Assembly: GCA_033807775.1 (NCBI GenBank) | Contig: CM066313.1 | Span: 59,431,984 to 59,495,983 of the forward strand | Origin: Saussurea involucrata | Lineage: Eukaryota > Streptophyta > Magnoliopsida > Asterales > Asteraceae | Direction: 5' to 3' | Length of the DNA: 64,000 nucleotides | Part shown: piece after piece, positions 22,821 to 33,577 of the stretch | Position numbering within the stretch: the first letter of the stretch is position 1 | Layout of the letters: every line of letters starts with the position of its first letter | Notes under the pieces: model-generated | The model's input: only the letters and a program-made list of their open reading frames with translations | Told to the model about the DNA's origin: nothing | Database searches by the model: none | Translations under genes and position numbers: made by a program

Positions 22821-24347
22821 TGTTGATCCAAACCCTCAGTGATTTGATAATGACTCTTTAAGAAACACTTAGTGAAAATTGTAAGTAGACAATATTGTTA
22901 GATCTGAAGTTTTGTCAATAAATCAAGTGTTGAAGATCTGATAAGAAGACTCAGATGTTCTGAGTAGAGGAGTCAGAGGTCTGACTAAGAATGCTCAAAA
23001 GGATTGCTTTGACATATCGCTAAGTACTGAAGTCTGAAAAGAGGAGTCAGAGATCTGAGAAGAGAAGTCAGAGTTCTGAGAGAAAGAGTCAGAAGCTCTG
23101 AGAAGCGTTATCAGAAGAATGTTCAGAAGTTCTGAACAACCTGTTCAGAACTTATGACTACATACTTTACTTAGTATTTAGTTAACTAATTAGGACACGT
23201 GTTTTGTTCCTATTAGTCTTTCTTATTTGTACTGTAGCTTTAATATTTCCGTTGCAGTATAAATAGTTGTTAGCACTACTTTGCTAACTGATTTTCCCGA
23301 ATATACTTGTATTCTTTCTTTGTAATCTTTGAGATTCTCTCTCTCTAAGATCTGTAATTCTGTTCGTCATTGAATACAATTGGGCTTGATCATACAACTT
23401 CTCAATTACTGTTTTCTATATTGATTGTAAGATTAGATCCTGTACTTTCAAATATGTATTAGAGTTTCACTATCGCTGATAAGTACTATGTCTCTACAGT
23501 ACCGCTGATAGGAAACTCATGTTCTTTAAATTACACCTTCAGCGATACTGTTCATCAATAAAGCTCTGAGCCTATTCAGTCTTGTTGATGATCGCTGATA
23601 GTTTTAGTTGTTTACTTATGATCCCTGAAACAAGTTTCACGTCAATTATGTTCTACGCTGAAGTCGAAGATAAAGCCAAAGAACCAACGACAAGTCTACT
23701 AATGAACTGATGCGGATATCAGCGAACCAATATTTGTCTAACTCAACGTAAAGTTACAAGAAGAAGACTTCAGCGAATGTTGAACTTTATCACTCGCTGA
23801 TAAAAATCTATTCAGCGAACGATGATCATGAATTCTTCCTCTACAAGTTACTTTTGTCTTTCCTCCTTGCACGCCTCCGTACGAAAATGTCAGAAAGGAC
23901 ATCCCTTTTGTCCAGGATCGTACAACCAACTCTGATTCTACATTGTACACCATGCGGCTACTAAGGTTGTCTACAAAGGTCAAACCATGCAACCAATTAG
24001 CTGCTGCCAGGTGTAAAGTAATACTGAAATGCATTAAATGCATGCAGTATATAAGAAGAACCCTACTTCAGAAATGAAGTGCTCGGTCATCTTCTTCTTT
24101 CTTACTCTTTGTGTTAGAATATTATTCGTAATATTCTTATCTGCTTTCTGTCTTGATTCTAGTGCAAGAAACTTAGTGTTTCTCATAACTTGTTTAGTTT
24201 AGGTTTAATCCTTAATCTTGTTCCTCAACAAGTTGTAAATTGTTTGATAAATATCAATAAACAATTTTGAAAGGTAAAATCTGGGTGTTTGTATTCAACC
24301 CCCCCCCCCCCCTTCTACAAACTTGTATACCCCTTCCGGGACCAACA
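22821..24347 (+). repeat. O 3' LTR, interrupted by a family 3 solo LTR
   Basis: It starts TGTTGATCC after the polypurine tract (22809-22820) and ends CCAACA. Without the solo LTR and its duplicated 5 bp it is about 967 bp, the same length as in element I. A 14-C tract is at 24299-24312. Confidence 0.93.
22896..23450 (+). repeat. Family 3 solo LTR
   Basis: This 555-bp LTR starts TGTTAGATCTG and ends TACTTTCA. The perfect target duplication AATAT flanks it (22891-22895 and 23451-23455), and removing it restores the O LTR sequence. It matches the LTRs of D and E at 61111-62120. It contains CACGTG near 23197 and TATAAATA near 23259, and clusters of near-palindromes such as GTCAGAGGTCTGAC at 22972-22985. 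It probably arose by recombination between two LTRs of one element. Confidence 0.92.
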
Positions 24348-25502
24348 GAAGAAGTTGGTACTTGAGAGGTGGAGGTAGAAGTAGAAGGAATTTTAGGTTT
24401 TTCTTCCTCATCTTCTATTTGGAAAATGTGGCTGAGATTGGCCTCATCATCATCAGAGTCACATGATTCTTCAACAGTGTTGGCCCAGTCATGATCTTCA
24501 GCGATCATACCTTTACCTTTCTTTTTGTAGCCTTTCAGCTTTTCATAATTTTCTTTCAGCTTTTGGTATTTGTCATCTCTAGCCCTGGGGTTAGAGGATT
24601 TCTTGAATGAAGAAGATGAAGGTTTGAAGACTTTCTTTGACCTGCATTCACTAGCAAAGTGTCCTACTTTTTCACAGTTAAAGCAGGTAGCAGTGGCCTT
24701 ATCTATAGGAGTGGAAGATTTAGGCTTGTCAGTGAGGGAAAGAGGTTTGTTTCTTCTGAAGTTACTCTTTCAGGCAAACCTCCTGAGAGAATTTGTCAGG
24801 AGTGTCAGTGACTCATCAAGCTCTGAAGGATCAGCTTCTGATGATTCATCAGAGTTGGATTCCAACTCAGTGATTGTGACCGTAGATCTCTGAGTGGGCG
24901 TCAACTCTGAGGAGAGTAAAGCAACAAGTGTGCTTTTGGAATCTTTTACAAGATCTTCATAAGTTGACACGACTGCTCATGATTGAGCATAGTGCCAAAT
25001 AAGGTAGAGAGGGTCATGAATTTAAGATCCTTAGATAGCTTAAGACACATGGTATAACTGTCCCAGCTTTCAGGAAGACATTCTAGGAATTTTGTCAGGA
25101 TCTCAAAATTAGAATATTCCTTACCAACAGTTTTTAAATCTATGATTAAACAGTTAAACCGTTGATGTACTTCAGAGAGGGTTTCATTCTTACCACAAAT
25201 GAAACTTTCGTACTGTCTTACCAGGTTAATCTTTCTTGAGTCCTGGACTTCAGTAGTACCTTCATATTGAACACATATAGTGTCTCAGGGATCGCAGGGG
25301 TAGTAGTAGTGGCAGGAACAGCACCATAAACCACATGTGGAACATAAGGTCTATTTTCCACATAGTAAGGTATAGTAGGATCTACACCTTCTAGAAAGAG
25401 CATCATTCAATTTTTCCACAGATTGAAATTGTCTTTGCTAAATCAAGGAGGTTTGGCAAAAGAGCCATTATCAATATAATTTGTGTTTGTGTGATTAGCC
25501 AT
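24348..25502 (-). pseudogene. P gag fragment
   Basis: The minus-strand ATG at 25502 starts a Gag like that of element I (NGSFAKPP, then a stop where I has Arg). There is a deletion of about 165 bp near 25280, between the proline-rich segment and the TICVQYEG block, and several frameshifts. The zinc knuckle CFNCEKVGHFASEC survives near 24650-24690, as does the acidic segment HDWANTVEESCDSDDDEAN. The fragment ends where O inserted, just before the position of SFF in element I. No function is expected. Confidence 0.88.
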
Positions 25503-25563
25503 ATTGAAGAAATAGCAAGGAAGAGAGAATAAGCAAGATCTTGTTTATGAGATTAAACAATCT

Positions 25564-25575
25564 GCTCTGATACCA
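25564..25575 (-). other. Primer-binding site of P
   Basis: The minus strand reads TGGTATCAGAGC, two bases inside the 5' LTR end, as in element I. Confidence 0.93.
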
Positions 25576-25577
25576 CT

Positions 25578-26545
25578 TGTTGGTCCCATAGGGGTTATAC
25601 AAGTTTGTAGAGGGGGGGGGGGGGGGTTGAATACAAACACATAATTTTATCTTTCTAAATTTTTATTGATATATATCTAACAATTTACAGTTTCTTGCGG
25701 AATAATATTAAGTTAAAACCTAATCTAAACAAACTATGACAACACACAGATTTTCTTGCACTAGAAAATAGAGAGAAAGAAAGATAATAAAACTAATGAT
25801 AGTTTTCTAACACACAGTAGTTCAGCGAGAAGGCCATGGCAGATCACTTCACAAATGAAGTATGGTTTCCTTTATATACTGGATGCATTTAATGCAAGTC
25901 AGTATACCTTTACTCGTGGCAGCCTCTGATTGGATGCATTATATTGACTTTGTAGAACATCCTTTTGGCCGCATGATGAACAGTGTAGTTGGCAGAGTTG
26001 GTTGTGCGATTTCAGACAAGGGATGTCTTTTCTGACAAATCGTACAAAAGGCGTTCAAAGAGATAATACAAAAGTTGCTTGTAGAGGAGACTTCATGATC
26101 AGCGTTCGCTGAATGGGTCTTTATCAGCAAATGATAAAGTTCAGCGTTCGCTGAAGTCTTCTACTTGAAACTTCACATGGGATGAACAAGTCTTGGCTTC
26201 GCTGATATCCGCATCAGGTCAGCAGTAGACTTAGTCGCTCGTTCTTCAGCTTGGTCTTCGATTTCAGCGTTGAACATGATTGACGTGAATCTTGTCTTCA
26301 GATATCATAAGTAAACAAAGAAAGCTTTCAGCGATCATCAGTGAGACTGAACATACTCGGGGCTCACTGTTGTACATGTATTGCTGAGATATAATTTAAT
26401 GGTGAAACTCTAATACATCAGCGATACTAAACAGCCTTAGTATATTTTCTTTGATGGTGAAACTCTAATACATGTTGTTTTACTTACAATTTTCACTAAG
26501 TGTTTCTCAGGGTCATTATCAAATCACTGAGGGTTTGGATCAACA
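25578..26545 (-). repeat. P 5' LTR
   Basis: The 968-bp LTR reads TGTTGATCCAAACCC to GGGACCAACA on the minus strand. A 15-G run (plus strand, 25612-25626) is the counterpart of the C tract in O and I. A short internal duplication places ATGGTGAAACTCTAATACAT twice, around 26400 and 26454. The half-site pair TCAGCG/CGCTGA occurs head to head near 26100-26112 and 26143-26155. Confidence 0.92.
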
Positions 26546-27757
26546 ATTGGTTTCGATATCTGAAATACGATAGGGTTATTGATTTTTCCACCTGCACTCG
26601 CCAAATACTCACCCCTATTTCAAATACCCTTTGAATCAGTTTTTAAAAGAAACTTGGTAGACTTTAAAAGAAACTTCAAAAACTTAAAAAAAACATGAAC
26701 CTTTTAGTAAAAAAACTTGAAATTCTTGTAGAAATGTCGATTAACTTGATATAAAATTTATAAAAACTTAATATAGTCGGTCCTAGTCTCATAACCAGTC
26801 CCTGGGTCTTATGGGTCTTATACTTATACATGGACTTATAAAAATCGCAACCGGATCGGGAATGCCGACCTGGTCGGGCCAGGCTCAATCCGATCCTTAC
26901 CTAGGTAATGAAAGTCCGATTTATGAAGAAAATGGAATGAAAACTAAGACCGTCATTTATGAACAACAGATGAGAACCGAAATGATGATTCAATTTAGAA
27001 CCCAATATGTGCTATGAAGTAAAAACCAAAAGACTCTATAATCGAATTGTATGCAAACCAATATGTTGAACGACACATTTTAATATCGATATAAAAGGAT
27101 ATATGTGCAGCCTAAACCTAACATATCGATTTGATGTGAACCAACCTTGAAATCGTCGGAATCGCTTGTATGTTTCATCAGTTCCAATATGATTTGACCG
27201 AGAAGCAACTACTTTGGCATGGATGATATAATTAGTTCTTGGTGACAGAAGTGGAACACATTAGCAATAGTTGTCGTTGATATCTCAAATCCACTGTGTC
27301 GATGGTGCCATAACCTTCTAGGAGGTGGCTGGAGCAACAACCAGTTTATTTTTGTCTTGTTATTTTCATTAGAAAAACGAATACCAAGAATTAATTATAT
27401 ATTAACTATAAGATACACCAAAAACAAAAGGCCAATGGATGTATATGTGTGCCTCAATATTAAGGTTACACGCATAAGTTATGAAGACACAAGTCAAAAT
27501 AACATTTCTTTTGGGATAAACTATTTGATAATTCAGTAATTATATACCTATTTCTCCACCTCCCTTGCCCTGGCCTCTATTTATGCAGACTTTCCATCTA
27601 CATGAAAAAGCTGGAAAAAATATACTATGTTTTTTTTTTTTCGGTTTTCGGTTTTCAGTTTTCACCACACTCTAATTTATAATTATGGAAAATGCAACTT
27701 CCTCAAGCTTTAACAACCGAAAATTGAGTCTTCTTGGAAAACTGAATTATTTATAAC
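26546..27757. other. Unassigned DNA between P and K
   Basis: No ORF with recognisable domains is present. The DNA is AT-rich, with a poly-T run and a short CGGTTTT repeat near 27630-27660. It flanks P on one side and K on the other (K's target duplication ends at 27757). It may be old decayed repeat or host intergenic DNA. Confidence 0.5.
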
Positions 27758-27905
27758 TATTACCGACTTATGTTAAGGACGTTTCGACTTCTATTCATTA
27801 ATTAGTTGGCTTTAATTAGTGTCCTCTCTTCTTCTATAAGTACAGTTTTAGTGCTACATACTCAATACACATAAATCAATTTCATCTCAATTTCCCTTTA
27901 CAATA
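27758..27905 (+). repeat. K 5' LTR (148 bp)
   Basis: It starts TATTACCGAC and ends TTTACAATA, with TATT/AATA as a short inverted terminal repeat. The duplicated ATAAC lies directly before it. Confidence 0.9.
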
Positions 27906-27917
27906 TGGTATCAGAGC
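27906..27917 (+). other. Primer-binding site of K
   Basis: TGGTATCAGAGC starts at the base after the LTR and is complementary to initiator tRNA-Met. Confidence 0.93.
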
Positions 27918-28000
27918 GAAAATTTCTCTGCGCCTAATTTTTTTTTCTTTGCCAAATCCGTCTTCTCCAATCGATCCCTTGCAGATCTCGTCTTCTCCAG

Positions 28001-29015
28001 ATGTCTGAAACTAATGAATCGGTGGCTCCTACCATTTCCGTCATGGATGATCGTCTACATCCATATTTCTTACACCACTCAGACAATCCTGGTATTGTTC
28101 TTGTCTCGCAGCTTCTAACAGGTGATAATTACTCATCTTGGAATAGAGCGATACGTATTGCCTTAGATGCGAAAAATAAAACGGGATTCATTGATGGAAC
28201 CCTAGAAAGACCTGATGAGAGTGATCCTGTTATGCTAAATGCGTGGATGAGAAACAATAGTATTGTAATGTCTTGGATCTTGAATTCGGTATCAAAAGAG
28301 ATTCCGGCAAGTGTAATGTTTTGCAGAATCTGCTTTTGATATTTAGACAGATCTAAGTGACAGATTTAAACAGAGTAATGGTCCAAAAGTTTTCAAGATT
28401 AGAAGAGACATCATGCTGCTCCATCAAGGTCAGGAGTCGGTTGCTGTTTACTTCACGAAGTTAAAATCCTCATGGGAAGAATTGTCTAACTATCGTCCTC
28501 ACTATTCGTGTAACAAATGTGAGTGTGGAGGAATGAAGGATATCGAATGATATTTTCAAATGGAACATGTTTTAAATTTACTGATGGGATTGAATGACTC
28601 TTATGCTCAGATTCGTGGCCAAATACTTCTAATGGATCCATTGCCTCCTATAAATTGAGTATTTTCGCCGGTAATCCAAGAATAGCAGCAAAGAAGCATA
28701 ACATCCATGGACCAGAGCTCTTCGGTGACTTTCAATGCTAAAGTGAACTATAAATGGAATTCTTTCAACTCGAGTACAGGCATGAAACAGAATGTTCGAG
28801 AAAGACCATTTTGCTCTCATTGCAAGACACAAGGGCATATTATGGAGCGGTGCTATAAATTGCATGGATATCCGATTAGTTATAAATCCAAGCAAAAGAA
28901 CATTTATAACGAGTCTGGAAGCACTTCAGAAGGTGACCTGAATACGTTGATTCGAGGACTCTCTACTATTCAACGACAACAGTTGATGAAAGCTATTTCT
29001 ACTCAGAAATGTTAA
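28001..29015 (+). pseudogene. K gag
   Basis: The ATG at 28001 opens a copia-type Gag (LLTGDNYSSWNRAIRIALDAKNK, the retrotransposon N-terminal and UBN2-like region). A frameshift near 28310 and stops break it. A CCHC knuckle (CSHCKTQGHIMERC) at 28812-28853 survives in the last open segment, which ends at 29015. Gag would form the particle and bind RNA; this copy is inactive. Confidence 0.85.
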
Positions 29016-29024
29016 GTCAATGTT

Positions 29025-31189
29025 GTGACAGAAGAGAATGACAATCGGACAGGTACATGTTATTCTCTATATTTCACCTTACAGAAGAATTCATCGCAGG
29101 CTTGGATACTTGACTCTGGAGCATCCCGTCACATATGCCACAACATCAATAATTTCATTCAGACGAAAGAAACTTGTGGAATCACAGTCACTTTACCAAA
29201 CAACATTGTTTTACTTGTTAATGTAACAGGTGATATTAGTCTCGAAGGGATTGATATTATTCGAGATGTTCTTTACGTTCCCGAGTTTAAATTCAATCTT
29301 TTATTCATAAGCGCACTTACTTGAAGTACAAATTTCATTGTTCATTTTATTTATGATCATGCCGTGATTTAGCAATCGAAACACAAGAGGACGATTGGAA
29401 TTGCTAAAAGTTTTCAAGGCCTATATGTGATTGAAGATGGATCAACGGATATTGATAATAGTCAAGGCCAGAAGTATCTTTTTCCTGTTGCCAGTATTAA
29501 TCAAGTTACATTGGATGTTTGGCATAAACGTTTCGGTCATCCCAGCAATAAATGCATTTTAGCAATAAAATCCTTATTGAACATAAGAGATTCTTTTGAG
29601 AAGAAGGATAGTCCTTGTATGGTTTGTCCTCTAGCAAAGCAAAAACAGTTACCTTTCAATTCATTTGGTAATATGTGCACAAATATTTTTTAGTTGATCC
29701 ACTGTGATGTATGGGGACCATATCATGTATCGACCCACAAAGGTCATCGGTATTTCGTGACCATTGTTGATGATTACAGCAGGTTCACGTGGGTTTATTT
29801 GATTAAAAATAAATCTGATGTTCTTCATGTGTTCCCTGGATTCTATAATATGGTGTTTACTCAATTCGGTAAACGCATAAAGGCTTTCCAATCTGACAAT
29901 GCTCATGAGCTTATTTTTGAAGCCTTTTTCAATGACAAAGGCATTATACACCAAAGATCTTGTGTCGGTCGTCCACAACAGAATTCAGTTGTCGAACGTA
30001 AGCATCAACACAACTTAAACATAGCAAGGGCCTTAATGTTCCAGTCTAAAGTACCTGCCACTTTCTGGTCTGAATGTGTTCTAACAGCAGTACACTTGAT
30101 CAATCGAACACCATCAAAACTTCTTGGTAATCAGTCTGCCTATGAGAGATTATATGGGCAGATACCTGATTTTTCTGTACTTCGAACATTTGGATGCCTT
30201 GCCTTTGCTTCAACATCTACTAAAGGGAGACACAAATTTCAGCCTCGTGCACGAATGTGTGTGTTCATGGGATATCCATTAGGAATGAAGGCATATACAC
30301 TATATGACGTGGAAACAAAATGTTTTCTTGTGTCTCGAGATGTTGTTTTTCATGAAGATATATATCCTTTCAGCGATATATCTAACGAAAAATGTGGTGA
30401 TCCTTTCCCAGATGTGGTCCTTCCTGTTCTTGCTCAAGATGACCTTCCTCAAGCACCTCGAGATCATGTTCAATCTCAGGATCATAGTACATCAGAACCT
30501 CCCGTTATTCCAGAATCTCCTAATGAGCAAACTGAACAGCATGCAGTCATCGATGATCCTTCAAATCCTCTTCGAAGATCCTCTAGGGTAAGAGGTACTC
30601 CTTCTTATCTTCGGGATTATCGCTGTAATCTCGTTCAAACCAAATCTAATTCATCCAAATCTCTTTACCCTTTGTCGAATTATCTGAACTATGATTCTTT
30701 GTCTGAATCGTATAAAGCTTTTGCCATGACTGTCTCAACTAATTCTGAACCTAAGACATACAATCAAGCCGTTAAGACTCGTGAATGGCGTGATGCGATG
30801 AGACATGAGCTCAAGGCCATGGATGATAATGGTACTTGGTCAATTGTATCGTTACCTAAAGGGAAACATTCAGTTGGTTGTCGATGGGTCTGGAAACTGA
30901 AGTATGGACCTACCGGACAGATTGAAAGATATAAAGCACGTCTTGTTGCGAAAGGATATCACCAACAAGAGGGGGTAGATTTTTTCGATACTTTCTCTCC
31001 CGTTGCCAAATTTGTAACCGTTAAGACGTTACTTACTATTGCATCTATTCAGGATTGGCCCCTCATACAACTCGATGTTAACAACGCCTTCCTAAATGGT
31101 GATCTACATGAAGAAGTGTACATGTATATACCCCCAGGTTACGAAATTATGGGGGAGCCTACCGATAGTGGGAAACTTGTATGTAGGCT
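29025..31189 (+). pseudogene. K pol, 5' part: protease, integrase, start of RT
   Basis: The segment has protease WILDSGASRH (from 29100), a GAG-pre-integrase domain (VWHKRFGHPSNK), and an integrase core with the three acidic residues in place (HCDVWG, SDNAHE, VVERKH). RT begins around 30780 (WRDAMRHELKAMDDNGTW) and reaches QLDVNNAFLNGDLHEEVYM before the hAT element interrupts it at 31190. Stops or frameshifts lie near 29323 and 29400, and a stop at 29691-29693. From 29694 the frame is open into the insertion. Confidence 0.9.
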
Positions 31190-32288
31190 TAGGGGTGAGC
31201 AATACCGGGTACCCGGCCTATTTTCATGGAACCGGAACCGGAATCGGAACCGAAACCGCTCCCGTCGGTGAGCAATACCGGGTACCCGGCCTATAGTCGT
31301 TTATGTTCATTTATGTTTGTTTGTTAAAATGTTAAACGAACACAAACAAACGAACCTAAACGAACATAAACGAACTTAAACAAACTTTAATCGAACACAT
31401 TTATATTTAAAAAAACAAATGGTGCAACCACTCTAATAGGGTGCTCCATTAATATTTTTACAAAGCCTCAAGCCAAAGGGCTCAAGGGAAAAGGCTCAAG
31501 CCAAAGGCTAAACCCAAGCAATGTAGTGAATCCATTAATAGTTTTACAAAGCCTCAAGCCAAAGGGCTCAAGGGAAAAGGCTCAAGCCAAAGGCTAAACC
31601 CAAGCAATGTAGTGAATCCATTAATATTTTTACAAAGCCTCAAGCCAAAAGGCTCAAGGAAAAGGGCTCAAGCCAAAGGCTAAACCCAAGTAATGTAGTG
31701 AACTAGTGATGCAATTGAAAGGGAAGAGATGAGGGTTATATATACTGAAAGATGAGGCATGATTTTCTAAAAAAATTCGATGTGGGACAAGGTCTTTCAT
31801 CAAAAACTGAAATATGGTGCTGCCAGCTCCCACATCGCTAAGAGTAAACAATTTTTTAAGGCCAAACACTATATATACAATTTGTCAACCTTTTATGAAT
31901 GTTCTTTAACAATTTTTTCTTAAACTAGTAATCTTTATTTAGATAATTTTAAAATTTTAATTATTAATCTAATTTAGATATTTTTTCACATAGATTAAAT
32001 ACGTAAAAAATATTAAATATTAGATATTTTCTATTAAAATGTACCGGGTACCCAGCGGTTCCGGTTCTGGGTACCTAGCGGTTCCGGGTACCCGGTGCCG
32101 GAACCGGTCCCGGCGGGTACCCAGCGGGTAGAGGTTCTAAAAAAATGAGAACCGGAACCGGACCCAGTCACATCGGTTCCGTTATTTTAGGAACCGGAAC
32201 CAGTCACATCGGTTTCGGTTCCGGAACCGGCAGTTCCGGAGCGGTTCCGGTTCCAAAGGCGGGTACCCAGTTCCGCCACTCACCCCTA
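31190..32288. mobile_element. Non-autonomous hAT-like DNA transposon (1,099 bp) inside K's RT
   Basis: The ends are TAGGGGTGAG and its complement CTCACCCCTA, and the perfect 8-bp target duplication TGTAGGCT lies at 31182-31189 and 32289-32296. TIR sequence and duplication length are typical of plant hAT elements. There is no transposase ORF. The interior has GC-rich GGGTACCC and GGAACCGG repeats near both ends, a 74-bp partial duplication of the left end (31194 and 31268), and a tandem array at 31446-31703. Confidence 0.88.
31446..31703. repeat. Three 86-bp tandem repeats inside the hAT element
   Basis: Units begin CCATTAATA at 31446, 31532 and 31618. Each holds AAGCCTCAAGCC and AGGCTAAACCCAAG motifs. 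The third is slightly diverged. No coding potential. Confidence 0.88.
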
Positions 32289-32296
32289 TGTAGGCT

Positions 32297-33378
32297 TCAT
32301 AAATCCATATATGGACTTAAACAAGCATCGAGGCAATGGAACGACAAGTTTTCAGACGTCATGGTCTAAGCGGGTTTTAGACAATCACACGCTGATTCTT
32401 CCTTATTTTATAAAGGAAGTGGAGAGAATTATGTCGCGTTACTCATATACGTCGACAATATTATAATCACTGGAGCATCTAAAAAGGGAATTATGTCTAT
32501 TAAAGATCAACTAAGCACTACCTTCAAACTTAAGGATCTTGGTTCATTAAAATATTATCTTGGTTTGGAGGTAGCTCGTTCAAAGGCAGGTATATCCATC
32601 TCTCAAAGACAATATACTCTCCAAATCTTGGAAGATACGGGTCTGCTAGGAAGTAAACCAGCAAACTCACCTATTGATCCTAATGCTGTGTTGAATGATA
32701 GAGATGGTGTTGTTCTTGAAGACCCATCTCATTATCGAAGATTAATATGAAGATTATTATACCTCAACATGACGAGACCGGACATTTCTTTTGCAGTTCA
32801 AAAGCTTTCTCAATTCGTCGCTAATCCTCGGGTTCCTCACTGCAAGCTGCTTGTAGAGTTGTAAGATATCTAAAACAACAACCAGGTCGGGGTTTGTTTT
32901 TCTTTGCTAAATCAGATTGTAATCTACAAGCTTATTCCGACTCGGACTGGGGCAAGTGTACAGATTCACGGTGATCGGTAACTGGGTTTGCTTATTTTTG
33001 GGACATTCGTTGATTTCTTGGAAATCCAAGAAGAAAGCAACAGTCTCTAGGTCATCTACCGAAGCCGAGTATAGGGCAATGGCCTCTACGACGTGTGAAC
33101 TTGTTTGCCTTACACAACTGCTTAAAAACATGGATGTTTTACATCCAAACGCTATATCACTATTTTGCGATAACAATTCAGCTATACAGATTGCCTCAAA
33201 TCCAGTTTTCCATGAACGAACAAAACACATTGACATTGATTGTCATATTGTCTACAGATTGTTCGAGAAGGTGAAGGCCAAGTTCATTCGTTTAATGCCA
33301 ATACAGTCTGCGTATCAGCTTGCGGATATCTTCACAAATCCTATTCCAGCTTCAAAGTTGCAGCTTTTGGTGTCCTAG
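32297..33378 (+). pseudogene. K pol, 3' part: RT and RNase H
   Basis: RT resumes after the hAT element (LHKSIYGLKQASRQWNDKF). The catalytic motif reads YVDN instead of YVDD (near 32450). Stops at about 32367 and 32748, and frameshifts around 32850 and 32970, break the frame. RNase H motifs STEAEYRAMA and LFCDNNSAIQIASNP are recognisable, and the C-terminus ends at 33378 near ADIFTNPIP. Inactive. Confidence 0.9.
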
Positions 33379-33424
33379 ATGGCACTAAAGAATATCTACT
33401 CTTCGTGTTCATCTTGAGGGGGAG

Positions 33425-33572
33425 TATTACCGACTTATGTTAAGGACGTTTCGACTTCTATTCAGTAATTAGTTGGCTTTAATTAGTGTCCTCTCTTCTT
33501 CTATAAGTACAGTTTTAGTGCTAGATACTCAATACACAGAAATCAATTTCATCTCAATTTCCCTTTACAATA
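33425..33572 (+). repeat. K 3' LTR (148 bp)
   Basis: It is the same length as the 5' LTR with three substitutions. A purine tract (GAGGGGGAG) lies directly upstream at 33416-33424. ATAAC follows at 33573-33577. Confidence 0.92.
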
Positions 33573-33577
33573 ATAAC

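Larger units (their letters stand above)
1..24347 (+). mobile_element. O: family 1 copia (Sirevirus-like) retrotransposon, 5' end outside the window
   Basis: The visible part runs from gag (second half) through pol, a post-pol gene and the 3' LTR. It is interrupted by element I at 3278-16291 and by a solo LTR at 22896-23450. The right end is the LTR terminus CCAACA at 24347, which abuts the gag of a related element P on the other strand, so O inserted into P. The right-hand candidate target duplication is GAAGA (24348-24352); its partner lies left of the window. Every gene of O carries stops or frameshifts, and the RT catalytic aspartate is mutated, so the copy is dead. Confidence 0.9.
24348..26545 (-). 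mobile_element. P: family 1 copia element, visible 5' end only
   Basis: On the minus strand this shows a 5' LTR, PBS and the first part of gag. It is cut at 24348 by O, which lies in the opposite orientation; the rest of P must lie left of the window. It is the outermost layer of the left nest and the most decayed. Confidence 0.9.
27758..33572 (+). mobile_element. K: short Ty1/copia retrotransposon with TA..TA LTR ends, carrying a hAT insertion
   Basis: LTRs of 148 bp (27758-27905 and 33425-33572) differ at 3 positions by eye. A perfect 5-bp target duplication ATAAC flanks the element (27753-27757 and 33573-33577), which fixes the LTR ends as TATTACCG...TTTACAATA rather than TG...CA. The PBS follows at once. 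Without the hAT element the length is about 4.7 kb, usual for small copia elements. gag and pol are broken by stops and frameshifts. Confidence 0.93.

Noticed and set aside
31181..31190. 10-bp target duplication suggesting a Mutator-like element
   Set aside because: ATGTAGGCTT is repeated on both sides, but assigning T and A to the TIR ends gives the regular hAT form TAGGGGTGAG with an 8-bp duplication.
31446..31703. CRISPR-like array
   Set aside because: The repeats are 86-bp head-to-tail units without spacers, inside a plant DNA transposon.
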